This document shows, piece by piece, positions 18,609 to 28,141 of a stretch of DNA of 64,000 nucleotides. Origin of the DNA: an uncultured Cytophagales bacterium (GTDB taxonomy: Bacteria; Bacteroidota; Bacteroidia; Cytophagales; Thermonemataceae). Position numbers and translations under genes: made by a program. The stretch spans positions 62,001 through 126,000 of the forward strand of contig CALEMF010000027.1 in assembly GCA_937911505.1 (NCBI GenBank). The letters are read 5' to 3'. Within the stretch, counting starts at the first letter, position 1; each line of letters opens with the position of its first letter. The notes under the pieces were generated by a model. That model worked only from the letters and a program-made list of their open reading frames with translations, was not told where the DNA came from and searched no databases.

Positions 18609-18789
18609 GTAGGCGTTTCGCCTACCCACGGGCATTGACGAAATACGCTTAACATTCGAGTAGGTGCTACAAGGCAATTACCCCTTGACAGGCACGCTTT
18701 TATTTTATAGTTTCAGGGGCAGAAATAGGTTCCTTACGGATAACCTCTCTGGCTGGGTAGGGCGCCATACGGCGCCTACCACCCCATCC
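18609..18789 (+). repeat. Element E4b, tandem copy lacking its left end
   Basis: Starts at GTAGGCGTTTCGCCTACCC, so it lacks GTTGAGGCGC and the left arm. It runs through to the right arm and the C6 core GTTAGCC. The join suggests unequal recombination between two copies. Confidence 0.8.
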
Positions 18790-18815
18790 GTTAGCCACAA
18801 GCAAAACAAACAGAA

Positions 18816-19301
18816 ATGAATATCGAAACTGATTGGAATAAAATAAGAAAGCACTTTAATAAGAGTTTTGCTTCTAACTTTTATGTTTCAGTCGCTTCTG
18901 TGGACTCAGAAAACAATCCAACTGTGACACCAATTGGGTCTTTATTTCTGAATGATAATCAAACTGGATTTTACTTTGAAAAATTTCCATCAAAACTACC
19001 TGAACACGCCAAAAGTAATCCCAAAGTTTGTTTGCTCGGAGTGAATAGTGGACGAATATTCTGGATAAAAGCATTGTTCAAAGAAAAATTTACTGACTTT
19101 CCAGCAATGAAACTTTATGGAGAACTTTGTGAAAGGCGAAAAGCAACTGAAAAAGAAATAAAACGATTGAACCGAAGGATGAAAATGACAAAAGGGCTGA
19201 AAGGCAATACGTATTTATGGAAAACAATGGAATTTGTCCGTGAAATAAAATTTATAAAAGCTGAAAAAATCAATCTCGGAAAAATGACAGCAGAACTATA
19301 A
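18816..19301 (+). CDS. C6: pyridoxamine 5'-phosphate oxidase-like FMN-binding protein
   Basis: 161 residues. The split-barrel pattern is visible: FYVSVASVDSENNPTVTPIGSLFL at the N terminus, then FEKFPSKL and VCLLGVNSG strands. This family binds FMN or a related flavin and reduces or oxidises small molecules. It lacks features that would identify a specific substrate. Single gene of cassette C6. Confidence 0.7.
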   Translation: MNIETDWNKIRKHFNKSFASNFYVSVASVDSENNPTVTPIGSLFLNDNQTGFYFEKFPSKLPEHAKSNPKVCLLGVNSGRIFWIKALFKEKFTDFPAMKLYGELCERRKATEKEIKRLNRRMKMTKGLKGNTYLWKTMEFVREIKFIKAEKINLGKMTAEL

Positions 19302-19315
19302 ATAGATAAAAAGCC

Positions 19316-19443
19316 AGTGGCTAACAAGGTGTATAAGTAATAGCGGTTTAAGTGATAAAACAAAGGTATAAACATAGGAAAGAGGTCAGTACAAAACCGA
19401 AAGGTTTGTGAGTAGAAATCCGCTACTCCTCTATCCGTTGAGG
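19316..19443 (+). repeat. attC-like site of C6
   Basis: 3' core AGTGGCTAAC matches the reverse complement of the start GTTAGCCACA at 9 of 10 bases. Stem arms are GTGTATAAGTAATAGCGG and a shortened CCGCTACTCCTCTA. Confidence 0.82.
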
Positions 19444-19672
19444 AGCAATGCGCCTCAACGGATAGAGTGGTAGGCGTTTCGCCTCCCAACGGTTTCGGTG
19501 AGCCTACCCACGGGCATTGACGAAATACCTTTAACATTCGAGTAGGTTCTACAAGGCACATTACCCCTTGACAGGCACCCTTTTATTTTATAGTTTCAGG
19601 GGCAAAGATAGATTCCTTACCGATAACCTCTCTGGCTGGGTAGAGTACCCTACGGTGCCTCCCACCCCATCC
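19437..19672 (+). repeat. Element E5, full form (236 bp)
   Basis: Layout as E4a with scattered substitutions (GTTGAGGAGC start, GGATAGAGTGGTAGGCG left arm, CTCCCACCCCATCC right arm). Ends at the C7 core GTTAGGTT. Confidence 0.85.
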
Positions 19673-19692
19673 GTTAGGTTTAATAAAACAAG

Positions 19693-20604
19693 ATGAATAA
19701 AATATTTACCTTTATTTTTTCTATTATATACTGCCACACAGTTTTTGCTCAACTAATTACGGACCATAGCTACAATCCAACCGTCAAGACAAAGACTTAC
19801 CCGCAAAATAACGGAACGATAATTTATATAGACGAGGGGCATAATAATCATCACCTTCATAATAATGATTACATACCGCTTTCCAAGATTCTTGAAGCTG
19901 ATGGTTATCGGATAAAGATTAACACGGAAAAATTCAGTGAAGCGGTTTTGAAAAACTTTGAAATACTGTTATTGGCAAGTCCCCAACCAGACAGCATTAA
20001 TGATGATTTTAGAACCCTTCCCACTTCTGATATTTTATCCATAGAAGAAGTAGACGCAATAAAAGAATGGGTTCATAACGGTGGCTCGTTACTTTTAGTT
20101 GCAGATCACATGCCTTTAGCTGGCACAATAAACTCGCTTGCAGATGCATTTGGATTTACTGTTTACAATTCATTCGTAATGAGCAGTCCGTCCAACGGAA
20201 TCATTGATTTTAAACTTTCGGATGGGACTATAAATGATAGCTCTCCAGTTACTAATGGAAGAGATGAAAGTGAAAGAATTAATCAAATAAGAACGTTTAC
20301 TGGGCACGGATTTAAAATACCAGAGAGTGCAGAATCAATATTACGATTAACAAAATCACAAACTGTCTACATGACAAAAGAGACTTGGAATTTCAAAGAG
20401 GTTGAAGATAAGTTCTCTGCTCAAGGATTATCCCAAGGAGCTGTGTTGACTTATGGCAAGGGCAGAGTTGCTTTTTTTGGTGAAGCAACAATGTTCAAGG
20501 CAAGGCTTTGGGGCAAAAAAAAGTATGGAATGAATCATAAGAAAGCGAAAGATAATTATCAATTACTGCTCAATGTAATTCATTGGTTAGACAATAAAAT
20601 TTAA
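19693..20604 (+). CDS. C7: secreted DUF4350-like protein
   Basis: 303 residues. A signal peptide ends near VFAQ. The mature protein begins with a DEGHNNHH segment, then LLLASPQPD and the helix-strand pair IKEWVHNGGSLLLVADHMPLAG, typical of DUF4350/glutamine-amidotransferase-like folds in Bacteroidota. A later stretch, YGKGRVAFFGEA, closes the fold. No catalytic cysteine is evident at the expected place. The role is unknown, probably periplasmic. Confidence 0.6.
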   Translation: MNKIFTFIFSIIYCHTVFAQLITDHSYNPTVKTKTYPQNNGTIIYIDEGHNNHHLHNNDYIPLSKILEADGYRIKINTEKFSEAVLKNFEILLLASPQPDSINDDFRTLPTSDILSIEEVDAIKEWVHNGGSLLLVADHMPLAGTINSLADAFGFTVYNSFVMSSPSNGIIDFKLSDGTINDSSPVTNGRDESERINQIRTFTGHGFKIPESAESILRLTKSQTVYMTKETWNFKEVEDKFSAQGLSQGAVLTYGKGRVAFFGEATMFKARLWGKKKYGMNHKKAKDNYQLLLNVIHWLDNKI

Positions 20605-20693
20605 GTACGAAGCTAACCCCAACGTGTAAAAATTTACAGCTCATGCCTATTTAGGCGCAATGAAAGGAGCTATATGACGGGAATAGAGAAAAC

Positions 20694-20789
20694 TAAACCT
20701 AACAAAAACTAAAACAACCATACCTTTCAGTTGCTTAGACTGGAAAGCTTTTTGCAATCTGTTATCTTGCTTTTAGTTAGTCGTTGAAT
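20694..20789 (+). repeat. attC-like site of C7
   Basis: 3' core TAAACCTAAC is the exact reverse complement of the cassette start GTTAGGTTTA, although it lies 90 bases after the gene. Stem ACTAAAAC pairs with GCTTTTAGT, then GTTGAATC starts the Fic cassette. The 90 bases before the core hold an older GCTAAC motif and a TGTAAA/TTTACA palindrome. Confidence 0.75.
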
Positions 20790-20872
20790 CAAATAAAATC
20801 GAATAAACATTGAATAAATTGATTCTTCATTCGATATTTGGATAAAATCAGATAAGAATCAAATAATTCAGT

Positions 20873-21958
20873 ATGGAATCAAAGCTATTATTCGACTTCA
20901 AAACTAATCAACTGATTATCAAAAAAATAGCCTACATTGATTCATTTAAAGGAAAATGGATAGGCTTACAAGAAAGAGAATCAGTCTATCTTGAAGAACT
21001 TAAACAAATTGCAATAATAGAAAGCATTGGTTCATCAACCAGAATTGAAGGATCTACCCTAACTAATGATGAAGTTAAGCAGTTATTGAATAATTTAAAG
21101 ATTTCTTCCCTAAAAACTAGGGATGAGCAAGAAGTCTTTGGATACTACGAAGTCTTAAACCTTATTTTAGAATCGTTTGATGACATAGAAATCACTAAAA
21201 ACAATATACATCACCTTCATAAAATACTGCTTTCAAAAAGTGCTAAAGATGAAAGTCATAGAGGTAAGTACAAAAAACTATCAAATAAAGTAGTAGCCAA
21301 TTATCCTGAAGGTCAATAAAAGGTTATATTCAGAGCAACAGAACCGTTTTTAGTAGATGAAGAGATGAGAACATTGATCTCATGGACTCATAAACAGCTC
21401 ACTAACCAAGCACTTCATCCCTTGATCATTACAGCCACATTTGTATACGAATTCCTATCTATTCATCCTTATCAAGATGGGAATGGAAGATTATCAAGAC
21501 TATTGACTACATTGTTATTGTTAAGAAACAACTATGATTTCATGCAGTATGCATCAATGGAAATTGAAATCGAAAAAAGAAAAAAGGAGTATTACAAGGT
21601 TCTAATGAACGGACAGAAAAATAGAGGAACTAAAAAGGAAATAATTAATGAGTGGATTATATTTTTCTTAGAGGTATTGGAACAAGCAATCTACAAACTA
21701 GAAAATCGGTATTCTGAAATAAAGAACTTAAAAACTTACTTAAATAAAAGACAAAAAGAAGTAATCAGATTTATCGAAGAAAATGAACCAGTAAAAATTA
21801 ACGATATTGATCAAGCTTTAAAAGAATATACATCTTACACATTAAAGAAAGATGTAAAATTCTTGGTAGATGAAGGAATTCTTAAAAAAATGGGAAAAGC
21901 AAGAGCAACAATCTATATTTTGAATAAAGAGAAAAAGACTAGGTTCAACGAAACATAG
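20873..21958 (+). pseudogene. C8: Fic-domain protein with in-frame stop
   Basis: Together 361 sense codons in one frame, interrupted by a single TAA at 21317-21319 between …YPEGQ and KVIFRATEP…. The second part holds the complete Fic motif HPYQDGNGR (21464-21490) and a C-terminal winged helix. The N-terminal part contains SSTRIEGSTLT, an inhibitory-helix type S/T-x-x-x-E-G-x segment. Intact members transfer AMP to target proteins. The likely original codon is GAA. Unless the stop is suppressed or the second half starts anew at ATG 21365, the gene is broken. Confidence 0.85.
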
Positions 21959-22001
21959 TCATCAAGTGTTGCTAAACGTGCCACCTGTGTCTATGCTAAC
22001 C

Positions 22002-22159
22002 GTTGAGCTGAAACACGCCTCATATTCAGGTAAGCGCCATAAGGCACATTACCCTTGACAAGCATTCTTTAATTTAATAGTTTCAGGGGCAAAAATAGGT
22101 TCCTTACCGATAACTTCTCTGGCTGGGTAGTGCGCCATACGGCGCCTACCACCCCATCC
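22002..22159 (+). repeat. Element E6, short form (158 bp)
   Basis: Starts GTTGAGCTGAAACACGCC, i.e. the left arm and the closing GCGCCTCAAC are missing by a deletion between two GTTGA motifs. The right two-thirds are intact to CTACCACCCCATCC and the C9 core GTTGTGC. The preceding C8 attC-like site is not resolvable. Confidence 0.8.
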
Positions 22160-22220
22160 GTTGTGCGTCATGCGAAAAACGATAGTGCTAGTAATAAACG
22201 ATTAACACGTAAGAAAATAA

Positions 22221-23672
22221 ATGCTTTTTCACTCAATAGATTTTGCAATATTTTTACCGATAGTTTTTATACTCTATTGGTTCGTTACAAATAAAAATTT
22301 AAGACTACAAAACTTGTTGACAGTTACCGCAAGTTATATATTCTATGGTTGGTGGGATTGGAGGTTTTTATCTCTGATTATTTTCAGTACAATAGTTGAT
22401 TATTTAGTTGGTCGAAATTTAAAAAATGAAGAAAGTCAAATCAGAAGGAAAATCCTCTTGTGGACAAGTATTTTAGTAAATCTTGGATTTCTAGGTTTCT
22501 TTAAATATTACAACTTCTTTCTTGATAACTTTGTTTCAGCTTTTTCACTCTTCGGAACAGAGATAAAAGCTAACTCATTAAATATAATTCTACCAGTTGG
22601 AATTAGTTTTTACACATTTCAAACATTAAGTTACACCATTGATGTTTATAAAAGGAAACTTGAACCAACGAATGACTTTATAGCATTTTCTGCTTTTGTA
22701 AGCTTCTTTCCCCAATTGGTTGCAGGACCAATTGAAAGAGCAACTAATTTACTTCCTCAATTCTACAGCAAACGGACTTTTGATCATTCAAAAGCAGTTG
22801 ACGGAATGCGTCAGATACTTTGGGGATTATTTAAAAAGATAGTAATTGCTGATAATTGTGCTGAATATGCTAATCTTATTTTTAACAATTCAACTGATTA
22901 TTCAGGAAGTACATTAGTTCTTGGCGCTATATTCTTTACATTCCAAATCTATGGTGACTTCTCGGGTTATTCTGACATAGCAATAGGGACTTCACGACTT
23001 TTTGGAGTTAATTTAATGAGAAATTTTGCTTTTCCGTATTTCTCACGAGACATTGCAGAATTTTGGAGACGTTGGCATATTTCGCTTTCAACTTGGTTTA
23101 GAGATTACCTTTATATCCCATTAGGCGGAAGTCACGGTGGAACACTGATGAAAATTCGTAATACATTCATAATATTTATTGTCAGCGGATTTTGGCATGG
23201 TGCAAATTGGACATTTATTGTTTGGGGAGCATTGAATGCAATTTATTTCTTACCTCTATTATTGACTAATAACAATCGAAATAATTTGGAAACTGTTGCT
23301 CAAGGTAAATTACTTCCAAATATTAAGGAGCTATCACTTATGTTATTAACTTTTGGTTTAACTGTTTTTGCTTGGATATTTTTTAGAGCTGAAAATATCA
23401 GTCATGCTTTCAGTTACATTGCAGGGATTTTATCAACATCACTTTTCGAGATACCAAAATTTGAAGGGATGCCAACAGTCTTAACTACAATAATTCTCAT
23501 AGCAATTTTTGTCTTAGTTGAATGGTTTGGAAGAGAAGGCAAATACGCAATTGAATCTCTTGGGTTTAGCTGGCAAAAACCACTTCGTTGGTTACTCTAC
23601 ATTGGTATTTTACTAATTATTTTTTATGCGGGGAATTTTAATGATAATACATTTATATATTTTCAATTCTAA
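22221..23672 (+). CDS. C9: MBOAT-family O-acyltransferase (AlgI/DltB-like)
   Basis: 483 residues with about ten membrane helices. It shows the MBOAT hallmarks: YGDFSGYSDIAIG, FWRRWHISLSTWFRDYLYIPLGG and the catalytic-histidine segment GFWHGANWTFIVWG. Such proteins pass acyl groups across the inner membrane to a polysaccharide or other envelope polymer, usually with an SGNH-fold partner, which is the next gene, 3 bases downstream. The pair forms a two-gene cassette. Confidence 0.92.
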   Translation: MLFHSIDFAIFLPIVFILYWFVTNKNLRLQNLLTVTASYIFYGWWDWRFLSLIIFSTIVDYLVGRNLKNEESQIRRKILLWTSILVNLGFLGFFKYYNFFLDNFVSAFSLFGTEIKANSLNIILPVGISFYTFQTLSYTIDVYKRKLEPTNDFIAFSAFVSFFPQLVAGPIERATNLLPQFYSKRTFDHSKAVDGMRQILWGLFKKIVIADNCAEYANLIFNNSTDYSGSTLVLGAIFFTFQIYGDFSGYSDIAIGTSRLFGVNLMRNFAFPYFSRDIAEFWRRWHISLSTWFRDYLYIPLGGSHGGTLMKIRNTFIIFIVSGFWHGANWTFIVWGALNAIYFLPLLLTNNNRNNLETVAQGKLLPNIKELSLMLLTFGLTVFAWIFFRAENISHAFSYIAGILSTSLFEIPKFEGMPTVLTTIILIAIFVLVEWFGREGKYAIESLGFSWQKPLRWLLYIGILLIIFYAGNFNDNTFIYFQF

Positions 23673-23675
23673 TCA

Positions 23676-24620
23676 ATGAAAAAATTTCTTTTACAACTTA
23701 GTTTATTCTTAACAATTATTTTAGCAATTATTTCATTGCTAAATATATTTCACAGTAGGCACAACAATGAACCACCTCATTACAAATTGCAATATACTGA
23801 AACTACTAATTCACAAAGCAAGTATAACAGTATTATTATCGGTACATCTATGGCTACTCATGGCATTAGACCAAGTCAATTAGATACTTCAGAAAGAAGA
23901 TATTACAATTTAGCTCTAAATGGAACTACGCCAGATTTCTATTTAAAATGGTTAAATAATTTATTTAATGTATCCCATCCAAAAGTTGATTATTGGATTG
24001 TTTCTACTGATTTATTTTTTCTTTCAGGGGCAGGTTGGAGAGATTTTGAACAAGATTCTGAGTTTTTCCCCTCTAAAAATTTCTGGGAGATGTTGATGAA
24101 TAACACATCACTTGATAAATCGTTGCTTGTTTCCAACAGATTACCTCTCATAAAATATAGAAGTAGAGTTTTAAATTCCTTTGAAAATCATCAAGGAGCC
24201 TACGAATTTATCGTTGATGAATACGATAGAGGTTATATAACTTTAAAAAGAAATGATAAAGTTGATTTTAGTAAGGATGTAAATTATACAATAAAAATAA
24301 CTGAAGATGCTAAATCAAAGTATACTGAACTTATTGATAGTCTTTTAACTCTAGGGGGTGAAATTATTATTATTATCCCACCTGTATTCAGCTTTCTTCC
24401 AGAACAGTATATTCAAGCAAAAATATTTTTAGAAGTATTGTCAAAAGAAAAAAATATTCCTCTTTATGACTTTAATGATGAAATATTTGATGATAAGCTT
24501 CAATCAACAGAGAATTTTGTTGATTTTATTCATTTAAGTGGAAAAGGGAGTAAGATATTTTCTTCACTTTTGAAACAAAGAATAAATGCACGAACGCACA
24601 ACAATGTATATACAAAATAG
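23676..24620 (+). CDS. C9: membrane-anchored SGNH-like acylation partner
   Basis: 314 residues. One N-terminal membrane helix, then an extracytoplasmic domain. IIIGTSMATHGIRPSQL has the serine of block I (GTS in place of GDS), and DFIHLSGKGSKIF supplies the D-x-x-H of block V. These are the features of SGNH proteins that work with MBOAT acyltransferases. It is probably the final acetyl or acyl transfer protein in the periplasm. It follows the MBOAT gene by 3 bases. Confidence 0.75.
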   Translation: MKKFLLQLSLFLTIILAIISLLNIFHSRHNNEPPHYKLQYTETTNSQSKYNSIIIGTSMATHGIRPSQLDTSERRYYNLALNGTTPDFYLKWLNNLFNVSHPKVDYWIVSTDLFFLSGAGWRDFEQDSEFFPSKNFWEMLMNNTSLDKSLLVSNRLPLIKYRSRVLNSFENHQGAYEFIVDEYDRGYITLKRNDKVDFSKDVNYTIKITEDAKSKYTELIDSLLTLGGEIIIIIPPVFSFLPEQYIQAKIFLEVLSKEKNIPLYDFNDEIFDDKLQSTENFVDFIHLSGKGSKIFSSLLKQRINARTHNNVYTK

Positions 24621-24683
24621 GCTAAATAGTAGTAAATACGCCTAACGTTGGGTAAATGCCATAAGGCGCCTACCACCCCATCC
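24593..24683 (+). repeat. C9 attC left arm fused to remnant element E7
   Basis: 3' core AACGCACAAC matches the reverse complement of the C9 start GTTGTGCGTC at 9 of 10 bases. The left arm TGTATATACAAAATAGGC follows. From about 24636 it becomes a 48-bp E remnant whose middle is deleted between two GCCATAAGGC motifs. It ends CACCCCATCC before GTTACCAAC. Confidence 0.75.
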
Positions 24684-24741
24684 GTTACCAACAATGCAAC
24701 CTTCGATCAATTCGAGTGTCTTTAAATCAAAAAATAAAACT

Positions 24742-25785
24742 ATGAATGAAATCATTAGCGTAATATTTATCGTCCTTTCAAATACTTTAGTATTTGGACA
24801 AACTATTTCTGAATCGTCTGAGGTAATGACAAAAAAGTCAACCCTTGAACTAATGAACCAGTTAAAGGTACCTGCAGTTGGAATTGGAATAATAGAAGAT
24901 GGACTATTAAAAGAAGTTAAAGTCCATGGTGAACTTGTGGCCGGAAAACCTGCTCCTTACAATACAATTTTTGAGACCGCATCTCTTTCAAAACTTGTAG
25001 TGACAATGCTTACGCTTACACTTGTAACAAATAAAGATTGGGACTTAGATGACCCACTTGCTCAATATTGGGTAGATCCAGATGTCAAAAATGACCCCTT
25101 TCACAAAAAGCTAACAACTAGACATGTTCTAACTCACCAGACCGGTTTTGACAACTGGAGGTGGAATAATGAACAAAAGAAGCTAGTCTTCAACTTTGAA
25201 CCTGGAACAGATTACAAATATTCTGGGGAAGGTTTTGAGTACCTTGGAAAGGCTTTAGAAAATAAGTTCAAAATGAATCTTCATCGCTTATGTGATTCAC
25301 TTTTATTTAGAAACTACGACATGACAGATTCCAGATTTTACTGGGACAATGATGAGATAGAATCGCGATATGCAGTTGGTCATAGTAAAGAGGGTATTCC
25401 CAAAAAAATACGAAAAAAAAAGGAGGTAAGTGGATATTACTTCCTAAGTACAATCAAAGACTATTCGATGTTTGGAATTAATATAATGAATAAGACCACA
25501 ATTTCCGAAGAGGTCTTCAGCGATATGGTTCGACCTCAAACAAAACTTGACAAAGACGAATCTTTTGGATTAGGTTGGGATATACTACATGATATAACCA
25601 ATGGAGAGTATGCGATGATATATTCTGGATCAAATTGGGGAGTCCGTACCTTCATTATGTTATTGCCTTATGACAAAAGTGGTCTTGTAGTGTTTACGAA
25701 TGGGGACAACGGGTTTGATATAATCGAGAAAATAGTTGTTTCTCACTACGGAAGTTTGGGAAAAGAAATTGTGCAGAAATGGTAA
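24742..25785 (+). CDS. C10: secreted serine hydrolase, class C beta-lactamase family
   Basis: 347 residues from the ATG at 24742, which begins the signal peptide MNEIISVIFIVLSNTLVFGQ; an open frame 16 codons upstream is leader. The catalytic S-x-x-K is SLSK in ETASLSKLV, and YSGEGFEYL provides the tyrosine motif. The hydrolase domain closely resembles that of the larger protein at 59827, including the RHVLTHQTGFDNW segment, so the two are paralogous. Likely a periplasmic esterase or peptidase. Confidence 0.85.
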   Translation: MNEIISVIFIVLSNTLVFGQTISESSEVMTKKSTLELMNQLKVPAVGIGIIEDGLLKEVKVHGELVAGKPAPYNTIFETASLSKLVVTMLTLTLVTNKDWDLDDPLAQYWVDPDVKNDPFHKKLTTRHVLTHQTGFDNWRWNNEQKKLVFNFEPGTDYKYSGEGFEYLGKALENKFKMNLHRLCDSLLFRNYDMTDSRFYWDNDEIESRYAVGHSKEGIPKKIRKKKEVSGYYFLSTIKDYSMFGINIMNKTTISEEVFSDMVRPQTKLDKDESFGLGWDILHDITNGEYAMIYSGSNWGVRTFIMLLPYDKSGLVVFTNGDNGFDIIEKIVVSHYGSLGKEIVQKW

Positions 25786-25815
25786 ATAAAATCCAACATT
25801 TGCAGTTTAAAAAGA

Positions 25816-25868
25816 TGCTAACACTGTATGAAAATGCATTAAAACGTCTGCCACCCCATCCGTTAGCT
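25816..25868 (+). repeat. attC-like site of C10 (compact)
   Basis: 3' core GATGCTAAC, left arm CTGTATGAAAATGC, loop ATTAAAAC, then an E-type right end CTGCCACCCCATCC and the next core GTTAGCTG. The 5'/3' core match for C10 is weak. Confidence 0.6.
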
Positions 25869-25886
25869 GTTACTAAAAACAAAATC

Positions 25887-26203
25887 GTGCTAAAAGAAAC
25901 ATTCATAGAACTTTTGACAAACTTTACAAACAATGAAAGTCTGAAAAATGAGCTATGGAATGAAATCGAAAAAAACTATGCAAGTAAAAAAAGACATTAT
26001 CATACTTTACAGCACCTTGGCAATTTACTTGCTCAATTAACTGATGTAAAAAGTGAAATTCAGAATTGAAAAACCATATTATTCACACTCTTTTATCACG
26101 ACATAATCTACAATTCTATAAAATCAAATAATGAAGAAAAAAGTGCTGAACTTGCCGAAAAAAGAATGACTCAAATTTCAGTTTCTAACGATAAAACTAT
26201 GTA
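25887..26203 (+). pseudogene. C11: HD-superfamily phosphohydrolase fragment, frameshifted
   Basis: A GTG start gives LKETFIELLTNF… up to KRHYHTLQHLGNLL, where RHYH-x-x-x-H is the first metal-binding motif of predicted HD hydrolases. The frame ends at TGA 26067. A shifted frame continues LFTLFYHDIIYN…EEKSAELAEKRM, containing the HD pair, then stops at 26203. A full member is about 200 residues, so the C-terminal half is also missing. The cassette is decayed. Confidence 0.75.
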
Positions 26204-26283
26204 AAAAACAAATTTTAGCCACCAAGTCACACATAAAATCAACAGACTGCAACACAAACTATTTTACAGATGCCAACCATACA

Positions 26284-26389
26284 TCACATTACCCCTTGAC
26301 AGGCACACTTTTATTTTATAGTTTCAGAGGCAGAGATAGGTTTCACCACTTTGATTGGGTAGCACCATACGGCGCCTACCACCCCATCT
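26284..26389 (+). repeat. Element E8, 5'-truncated (106 bp)
   Basis: Only the right half, from CACATTACCCCTTGACAGG to CTACCACCCCATCT, precedes the C12 core GTTAGGC. Bases 26204-26283 hold a degraded C11 site (TTAGCCACCAAG) with no clear stem. Confidence 0.75.
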
Positions 26390-26416
26390 GTTAGGCTTTA
26401 TTTACAAAAAAACAAA

Positions 26417-26983
26417 ATGAATATACCTGAATTTCTATTTCATTATTACGAACTTGAAAATGGACCATTCCGAAATATTACTGAATATGGTTATGAAAAA
26501 GCTGAAAATATCCAAGATACAATTACTGAAGGATGGAATAGTAAAAGACCTGAAAACTATGTTGACTTAAGATTCTCTTTGGAAAAAAGAATTAAAAAAC
26601 ATTTTGTCCTAAAAGGAGGAAAACCTAATAGGAACGATCCGTTTTATTTTACTTTAGGAGAATGTAAGTTTGCAGAATCTTGGTATATAAATCCAGGTGT
26701 TATAAAAATCCCATTAACTGATTTTAAACCCGAGCATATAAGTTTTACCTATCCTGATAGTATGGTCTCCTATCAATTTTATGATGAACCTAAACTTGAA
26801 ACTTATCGAAAAAATTGCAACGGTCAAATTTTCTTACTAGATGAAATAAATGATCTTATTGGAGAGTATGGACTACCCACTGAGGAAAAATCTGAATCTG
26901 AGGAAAGATTTAAATATGACAAATACATAGAAGCGCAAGTTTGGGACGATCAAATAATTAAAAAGTATAAAACAAAAGCCTAA
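26417..26983 (+). CDS. C12: unknown cytoplasmic protein
   Basis: 188 residues, soluble, acidic, no signal peptide or membrane segment, and no motif I recognise. It starts MNIPEFLFHYYELENGPF and ends with a lysine-rich tail. Its stop codon TAA lies inside the 3' core GCCTAAC, as is usual for integron cassette genes. The gene fills cassette C12. Confidence 0.6.
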   Translation: MNIPEFLFHYYELENGPFRNITEYGYEKAENIQDTITEGWNSKRPENYVDLRFSLEKRIKKHFVLKGGKPNRNDPFYFTLGECKFAESWYINPGVIKIPLTDFKPEHISFTYPDSMVSYQFYDEPKLETYRKNCNGQIFLLDEINDLIGEYGLPTEEKSESEERFKYDKYIEAQVWDDQIIKKYKTKA

Positions 26984-27026
26984 CAATGTATAAATGCCAT
27001 TAAAACGGCCACCCCAGCCGTTAGCA
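26975..27026 (+). repeat. attC-like site of C12 (52 bp)
   Basis: 3' core AAAGCCTAAC is the exact reverse complement of the cassette start GTTAGGCTTT (26390). A short body with ATTAAAAC in the middle and GGCCACCCCAGCC on the right is followed by GTTAGCA. Confidence 0.82.
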
Positions 27027-27044
27027 ACAAGCTAAAAAACTGAG

Positions 27045-27518
27045 ATGAAAGTTAGAGAAGCACATAGAAGCGATTATACTATTTCAACTGACAAGGATAA
27101 GTTAGATATTTTGAGCATTCACCAATTCCTTGCAAACGAAACTGACTGGGCTAATGGAATTCCAATCAATACTTTAAAAGCATCAATTGAAAACTCTTTG
27201 AATTTTGGGCTTTATTACAAAAACAAGCAAATTGGCTTTGCCAGAATAATTTCAGACTACTCAACTATTGCGTACTTAGGAGATGTTTATGTTCTAAATG
27301 AATATAGAGGAAAAGGATTAAGTAAATGGCTAATGCACGAAATAATGAACCACCCAAATCTTCAAGGATTAAGACGTTGGATTTTATTAACTAATACCGC
27401 TGAATGGCTTTATAAAAAGTTTGGGTTTACGGAAGTACCTAATCCTGAATTTTATATGGAGAAACATAACCCGAATGTATATAGCAGAATAGGTAAAACT
27501 AATGCCAACAATGTTTAG
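27045..27518 (+). CDS. C13: GNAT-family N-acetyltransferase
   Basis: 157 residues. The acetyl-CoA binding region reads LGDVYVLNEYRGKGLSKWLM (R-G-x-G-L in place of R/Q-x-x-G-x-G/A), followed by a strand and WLYKKFGFTEV, typical of the family end. Such small GNAT proteins acetylate small molecules or protein N termini; the substrate is unknown. It shares almost identical 5' flanking sequence with the next GNAT gene. Confidence 0.88.
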   Translation: MKVREAHRSDYTISTDKDKLDILSIHQFLANETDWANGIPINTLKASIENSLNFGLYYKNKQIGFARIISDYSTIAYLGDVYVLNEYRGKGLSKWLMHEIMNHPNLQGLRRWILLTNTAEWLYKKFGFTEVPNPEFYMEKHNPNVYSRIGKTNANNV

Positions 27519-27519
27519 C
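27501..27519 (+). repeat. C13/C14 junction with attC stem deleted
   Basis: 3' core TGCCAAC is separated from the next core GTTTAGC by only three bases. Sequence after the core (AGCAACAAGCTAAAAAA) equals that after the C13 core at 27020, pointing to a deletion or slippage. Confidence 0.6.
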
Positions 27520-27532
27520 AACAAGCTAAAAA

Positions 27533-27994
27533 ATGAAAATGAAATTTAGAAAAGCAACCAAAAATGATGTTGCCGACATTGTTGCAATGATTGCTGATGA
27601 TGAACTCGGAAAAACAAGAGAAAACTTTCAAATTCCTTTACCATCTGAATATCTTACCGCATTTGAGAATATTGATACGGATGAAAATCAGGAATTAGTA
27701 GTTGTAGAAAACGAAAATTCTGAAATTATAGGAACCTTACAACTATCATTTATTCAATACCTAACTTATCGTGGTGGAATTCGAGCACAAATAGAAGCAG
27801 TAAGAATTAGAAAAGACCAAAGAGGACTTGGAATTGGAAAAGCAATGTTTGAATGGGCTATTAACAGAGCAAAAGAGCGGAACGCGCATTTATTGCAATT
27901 AACGACTGATAAGAAACGACCGAAAGCTAAAAAATTCTATGCAGATTTAGGATTTAAAGCCACTCACGAAGGAATGAAAATACACTTTAAATGA
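27533..27994 (+). CDS. C14: GNAT-family N-acetyltransferase
   Basis: 153 residues (ATG 27533; an ATG two codons later is equally possible). The A motif reads VRIRKDQRGLGIGKAMFEWA, containing the classic R-G-L-G-I-G, and the C-terminal KKFYADLGFKATHEGMK is typical. Probably acetylates a small molecule. It is not closely similar to the C13 GNAT despite sharing cassette ends, so the two arrived as separate genes. Confidence 0.9.
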   Translation: MKMKFRKATKNDVADIVAMIADDELGKTRENFQIPLPSEYLTAFENIDTDENQELVVVENENSEIIGTLQLSFIQYLTYRGGIRAQIEAVRIRKDQRGLGIGKAMFEWAINRAKERNAHLLQLTTDKKRPKAKKFYADLGFKATHEGMKIHFK

Positions 27995-28002
27995 AAAAGT
28001 CA

Positions 28003-28141
28003 GTTGCTAACAACGTGTAAGCATAATAACGGCTAAAGTGTAATAGTTAAAACGAAATAAAATTGTATAAGCTTATAGTCTGTCATAAGCCGAAAATGAA
28101 TGCATCAAATCCGCTACTACGCTCATACAAAACTGTTGAGC
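28003..28141 (+). repeat. attC-like site of C14
   Basis: 3' core GTTGCTAAC is the reverse complement of GTTAGCAAC at the cassette start (one extra T there). Arms GTGTAAGCATAATAACGG and CCGCTACTACGCTCATAC, then GTTGAGC. Confidence 0.78.
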
